A DNA stretch of 64,000 nucleotides, taken from assembly GCA_016839655.1 (NCBI GenBank), contig JAEOTW010000158.1, positions 16,245 to 80,244 on the forward strand, given 5' to 3'. Every line of letters begins with the position of its first letter. Positions within the stretch are counted from its first letter, which is position 1. Under the pieces are notes generated by a model. It was not told the origin of the DNA and made no database searches. It worked only from the letters and a program-made list of their open reading frames with translations. This document shows, in pieces, positions 61,144 to 64,000 of this stretch. Both the position numbers and the translations under genes were made by a program. The DNA is from Promethearchaeota archaeon (GTDB lineage: Archaea; Asgardarchaeota; Lokiarchaeia; Sigynarchaeales; SOKP01).

Positions 61144-63429
61144 ATGAAAATTACCGATTTGAATGTAAATAGTATAATTTTTTACCTAAAAGTTAGGATT
61201 AAATTAATATCGGTGGTAATATCTTCTATATCCTTAATTTTCATATTACTCAAAATCATAAATTTTAACATTATTTCTGGTATCGCAGAAATCCCTTTTT
61301 TGAATTGTTTGTTTATTTTTTTTGTTTATATTAGTACAATCTTTACTCTTTTATTTTTACCAACTTACCCGATATTTTTTATAATATTTAAAGATAAAAA
61401 TTTGAATATTTTAGAAAAATTATCAATTACAATTGTTACCAATTTGTCTTTTTATATTATCGTTGGAATTAGTGGGTTCTATTTGAGATTTGCTTTAACA
61501 GAATGGTTTTTCTTTATAATTATGACGGTAGTATACTTAGCAATCATCTTCTGGATTCTGATTGTCGATATTAAAAGAGGTAAGTTTAATACATTTAAAT
61601 TTGATAAATTTTCTGATGATAAGGAGGATTTTATTAATAAATTTTCAATTCTAAATTTTATAAGAAGGTTTAGGTTTTCAAATTCAATTCTATTAGTTAT
61701 TTTTATATTTCTACTCTGTATCTTTGGGATTTTGGGTACTAGCATATTTATTGGCACAGACCCTTGGATGCACATTTCAGTAATTAGATTTATAACAGAT
61801 ATTAACTATTTACCCCTAAGTGATTATTTTGGCACTTTTGGTTTTCATATTTTTGGAGCTTTAATTCATTTTTTCTCAGGTATGGAGATTATCTTAATAC
61901 CTAGATTTTTCATGTTTTATACATTCCCAGTAGCCGTTTTAATAGTATATAATCTATTTATGAGGATTTTTAGAAATAAATCCCTAGCAATATTTGGAAT
62001 TTTCGTTTTAGGGTTTTCTTCATTAGGATTTTTAAATTTGATGCTTCAGTATTGGCCCTCAAGTCTAGCGCTAATTCAAGGAATTACACTATTTTTTCTT
62101 CTATATATAAGGTTACAATCGTTTATAAAAGAAAAAGAACCCCAAAGAACGCAAATTTTATCCAATATATTTTTTTATTACTTTTTATTTGTTTTTATTT
62201 ATATTAGTTGTATATTTATTCATTCATTAATCGCAATGATATTTCTAATTACGTTTTTATGGATATTTGTGATTTATTTTATCAAAAGTTATAAGAGAGG
62301 CTTTGATTTTATTATTTTATGTATTTGTGTAGGGATTTTTGTTATGTTTTATTTTTTGGATATAAGTACAGGACATTTAAGAGTTTTCGTGAAATTAAGC
62401 ACACTGCCATGGTATTACATTTTATTCGGGATTATTATTTTTGGAATACTGGAAGGTTTAATTCTTTTACATTATCGAAAATCAATGGTTTTCACTAAAG
62501 GTAGATTTTCTTCAATCTTAACTGGGGAAAAAAGTAGAATTTTCAAGAAAATCGAAGAAAAATTTTTATTTCCTTTAATTTTTTCTTTTGCTTTAATTTT
62601 AACTTTTGCTTTTAGTTTAGCCAATTCTTTCTTATTTAAATTTGATTTTATCGTCATTTTTACGGGATTGGAAACAATTCTAATTTGCTCATTTGCAATA
62701 TGGGGACTTCTATTGTTACAATATAAACCCAGAGGAAAACCTTTATTCTTATGGGGATTTGCATTTGGGATTATTTTAATGGTGGGGTTTTTATTTGATT
62801 TCACTACAGGGACTTTTACCTTAACTTCAAGAATTTTTTATTTATCTTCAATATTGATTTCAATTGGATTTATTTCATACTTCTATAAATTAATAAAAAC
62901 AAAATCAATCCAACATTTAAGGATTAAAATTTTTATGATATTTATCGTTTCATTTTCCCTAATAGCAACAAATTATGAATTATATTCATCAATTGAATTT
63001 TATAGTTTAAAAGGACGAGAAGTAAATATTATACAGTGGTATTCTAGTTTTACTCCTAATCAAACTGTCATAATTGGAGAATTTGGATGGAGTTCAATAA
63101 TAATTTATTATGATTATCCTTTTGAGGAAAATAATGCAAGTCTTCCATTAAATTCAGTTTTGCTTTTTGCTACTGCCTCAAATGAATTTTTAAATCCTAA
63201 TTTGCATATTCAAAACAATACAAACATACTTACTCAATTAAAAGAAGATTCAGAAACAGATGTATTTTTAATATTAACTGATAGTTTTCTTTTAATATCA
63301 AGTTTAGAATTATTTGGTCGTTTAACAAGTGAAGAGATGGAAATGTATTATAGTCTTAATTATTTGAATAAAATCTATTCTACTAAAACGGAAACTGGTA
63401 ATGAAGTTCCTTTATATTGGGTTATTTAA
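61144..63429 (+). CDS. Multi-pass membrane protein, probable GT-C-type glycosyltransferase
   Basis: 761 residues with roughly 13-15 membrane segments, the first at about 17-38. The extracellular loop after the fifth or so reads IFIGTDPWMHISVIRFITD (about 203-221), with an acidic residue followed by Pro and His as in GT-C enzymes and oligosaccharyltransferases (DPYYHL). After the last membrane segment (about 620) a soluble C-terminal part has IQWYSSFTPNQTVIIGEFGWSSI-type sequence of about 140 residues. No WWDYG motif was seen, so a canonical AglB is not supported. It may take a dolichol-phosphate sugar made by the DPM1-like enzyme at 58976. It overlaps the stop codon of the convergent UPF0280 gene by eight bases. 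Confidence 0.6.
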   Translation: MKITDLNVNSIIFYLKVRIKLISVVISSISLIFILLKIINFNIISGIAEIPFLNCLFIFFVYISTIFTLLFLPTYPIFFIIFKDKNLNILEKLSITIVTNLSFYIIVGISGFYLRFALTEWFFFIIMTVVYLAIIFWILIVDIKRGKFNTFKFDKFSDDKEDFINKFSILNFIRRFRFSNSILLVIFIFLLCIFGILGTSIFIGTDPWMHISVIRFITDINYLPLSDYFGTFGFHIFGALIHFFSGMEIILIPRFFMFYTFPVAVLIVYNLFMRIFRNKSLAIFGIFVLGFSSLGFLNLMLQYWPSSLALIQGITLFFLLYIRLQSFIKEKEPQRTQILSNIFFYYFLFVFIYISCIFIHSLIAMIFLITFLWIFVIYFIKSYKRGFDFIILCICVGIFVMFYFLDISTGHLRVFVKLSTLPWYYILFGIIIFGILEGLILLHYRKSMVFTKGRFSSILTGEKSRIFKKIEEKFLFPLIFSFALILTFAFSLANSFLFKFDFIVIFTGLETILICSFAIWGLLLLQYKPRGKPLFLWGFAFGIILMVGFLFDFTTGTFTLTSRIFYLSSILISIGFISYFYKLIKTKSIQHLRIKIFMIFIVSFSLIATNYELYSSIEFYSLKGREVNIIQWYSSFTPNQTVIIGEFGWSSIIIYYDYPFEENNASLPLNSVLLFATASNEFLNPNLHIQNNTNILTQLKEDSETDVFLILTDSFLLISSLELFGRLTSEEMEMYYSLNYLNKIYSTKTETGNEVPLYWVI

Positions 63430-64000
63430 AAATTTCATTTTCATCAATATACAAAAAATCTCTTATCTTCTTCAAAATTTGATACTTATCTCCTTCAATC
63501 TTAATTAATGTAGGTATTTTTCCTGTTGTACCTACTTTATTTTCTCTTGAAATAAATGCACCTAAAACATCAAAAATATCATCTATAGCATCTAAACCTA
63601 TATTTATAGATTTTTCCACATCATTTCCTTTAACAATATTACCTATTCTAGTTGCTGCAGCATCTGCTAAAGCCGCATTTTTAGCAAAAATTGTAACTGT
63701 ATCTGCTTGTCCAAAACTAATTGCATGACCTATTGTTGCTGAACTTGTTCCTATTCCTATTGGGCAATCCTCTTTTCTAATTAAAAAACCTATGTTTAAG
63801 TTTAATTCATTTTCCCCAGCATATAATGCAACTGTAATTGGTTCTTCGCTATCAATTGATATTTCGCCTCCATTTTCAACTAAAGCAACTTTACATGGAG
63901 AATAAGCATACCTTTCGCTAGAATTTTGAATTTTCATAGAATCACACATTAAATCTGCTAATGCTCCTGCTACTGAAGCCATTGGTCCAACATCACATAT
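63422..64000 (-). CDS. UPF0280 family protein (truncated at window edge)
   Basis: At least 193 residues; the frame is open to base 64000 (CDVGPMASVAGAL...), so the start lies beyond the window. The fragments MASVAGALADLMCDS, ENGGEISIDSEEPI, CPIGIGTSSATIGHAISFGQ (about 80-99 of the visible part) and AALADAAATRIGN are typical of the UPF0280/ApbE-related family found mainly in archaea. Biochemical role is not established to my knowledge; an ApbE-like fold with a flavin-related or thiamine-related role has been suggested. Converges with the GT-C-like gene. Confidence 0.88.
   Translation of the reverse strand: MCDVGPMASVAGALADLMCDSMKIQNSSERYAYSPCKVALVENGGEISIDSEEPITVALYAGENELNLNIGFLIRKEDCPIGIGTSSATIGHAISFGQADTVTIFAKNAALADAAATRIGNIVKGNDVEKSINIGLDAIDDIFDVLGAFISRENKVGTTGKIPTLIKIEGDKYQILKKIRDFLYIDENEIFK

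Noticed and set aside
1..64000. CRISPR arrays, insertion sequences, integrase or attachment sites
   Set aside because: No regularly spaced repeats, transposase or integrase motifs, or terminal inverted repeats were seen on reading through the window.

Overview
The window is strongly AT-rich and reads as one stretch of an archaeal chromosome, most probably from an Asgard archaeon (Promethearchaeota, Lokiarchaeia-like). The evidence is an archaeal/eukaryotic-type isoleucyl-tRNA synthetase, a UPF0280 protein, TATA-like promoter elements, Shine-Dalgarno-type (GGAGG, GAGGT) sites, and above all a protein with four RWD-like domains and a C-terminal RING-like zinc domain, a ubiquitin-system architecture expected in eukaryotes and Asgard archaea. 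A bacterial-type RNase PH at the left edge and many sugar genes of bacterial flavour suggest extensive acquisition from bacteria. No tRNA, rRNA, CRISPR array or transposase was recognised.

Almost everything else makes, modifies, polymerises or exports surface glycans. Left to right: (1) 1-2 kb, the end of rph and a Thr-nucleophile sulfatase-like hydrolase. (2) 2-17.4 kb, a patchwork of glycosyltransferases (GT-B, GT-A, a membrane GT2), SAM methyltransferases, a GDP-mannose-dehydratase-like SDR, a tandem nucleotidyltransferase protein and a capsule-synthesis-like partner; strands alternate and leaders are long, as in a variable glycan locus. (3) 17.5-29.4 kb, two convergent operons for a nonulosonic (pseudaminic/legionaminic-like) acid: aldo/keto reductase, CMP-transferase, class III aminotransferase, NeuB/PseI-type synthase, TIM barrel, GNAT, formyltransferase and PIG-L deacetylase on the plus strand; ABC-2 exporter, 4,6-dehydratase, epimerase and PseC-like aminotransferase on the minus strand. 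(4) 29.6-33.1 kb, a ribbon-helix-helix regulator, ATP sulfurylase, a phosphodiesterase-like enzyme and APS kinase, a PAPS-forming unit. (5) 33.1-39.4 kb, an eight-gene minus-strand operon joining heptose enzymes (HddA, GmhA, GmhB) to a split transketolase, a TalC-like transaldolase and a ribulose-phosphate epimerase, so that sedoheptulose 7-phosphate can be made and used by one transcription unit; it also holds a PfkB/HldE-like protein that has lost its catalytic Asp. (6) 39.6-41.8 kb, two SDRs. (7) 41.8-46.9 kb, ileS and the RWD-RING gene. (8) 47.2-61 kb, a second glycan block: methyltransferases, Wzx-like flippase, phosphodiesterase, GT-B enzyme, epimerases, and an SDR-cupin fusion plus RmlD-like reductase plus UDP-GlcNAc 2-epimerase set that fits a 6-deoxy-L-HexNAc pathway. 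(9) 61-64 kb, a GT-C-like membrane protein and a truncated UPF0280 gene.

Together the genes supply CMP-nonulosonate, an activated heptose, 6-deoxyhexosamines and PAPS, assemble them with about eight glycosyltransferases, decorate them with methyl, acetyl, formyl and perhaps sulfate groups, and export them by a flippase and/or an ABC exporter. Points most worth follow-up are the RWD-RING protein, the self-supplied heptose operon with its degenerate kinase, the unusual nonulosonate gene set, the tandem nucleotidyltransferase protein, and two genes whose conserved N-termini extend beyond any ATG/GTG/TTG and seem to start at AUU. Functions are assigned from motifs read by eye; no database search was run.
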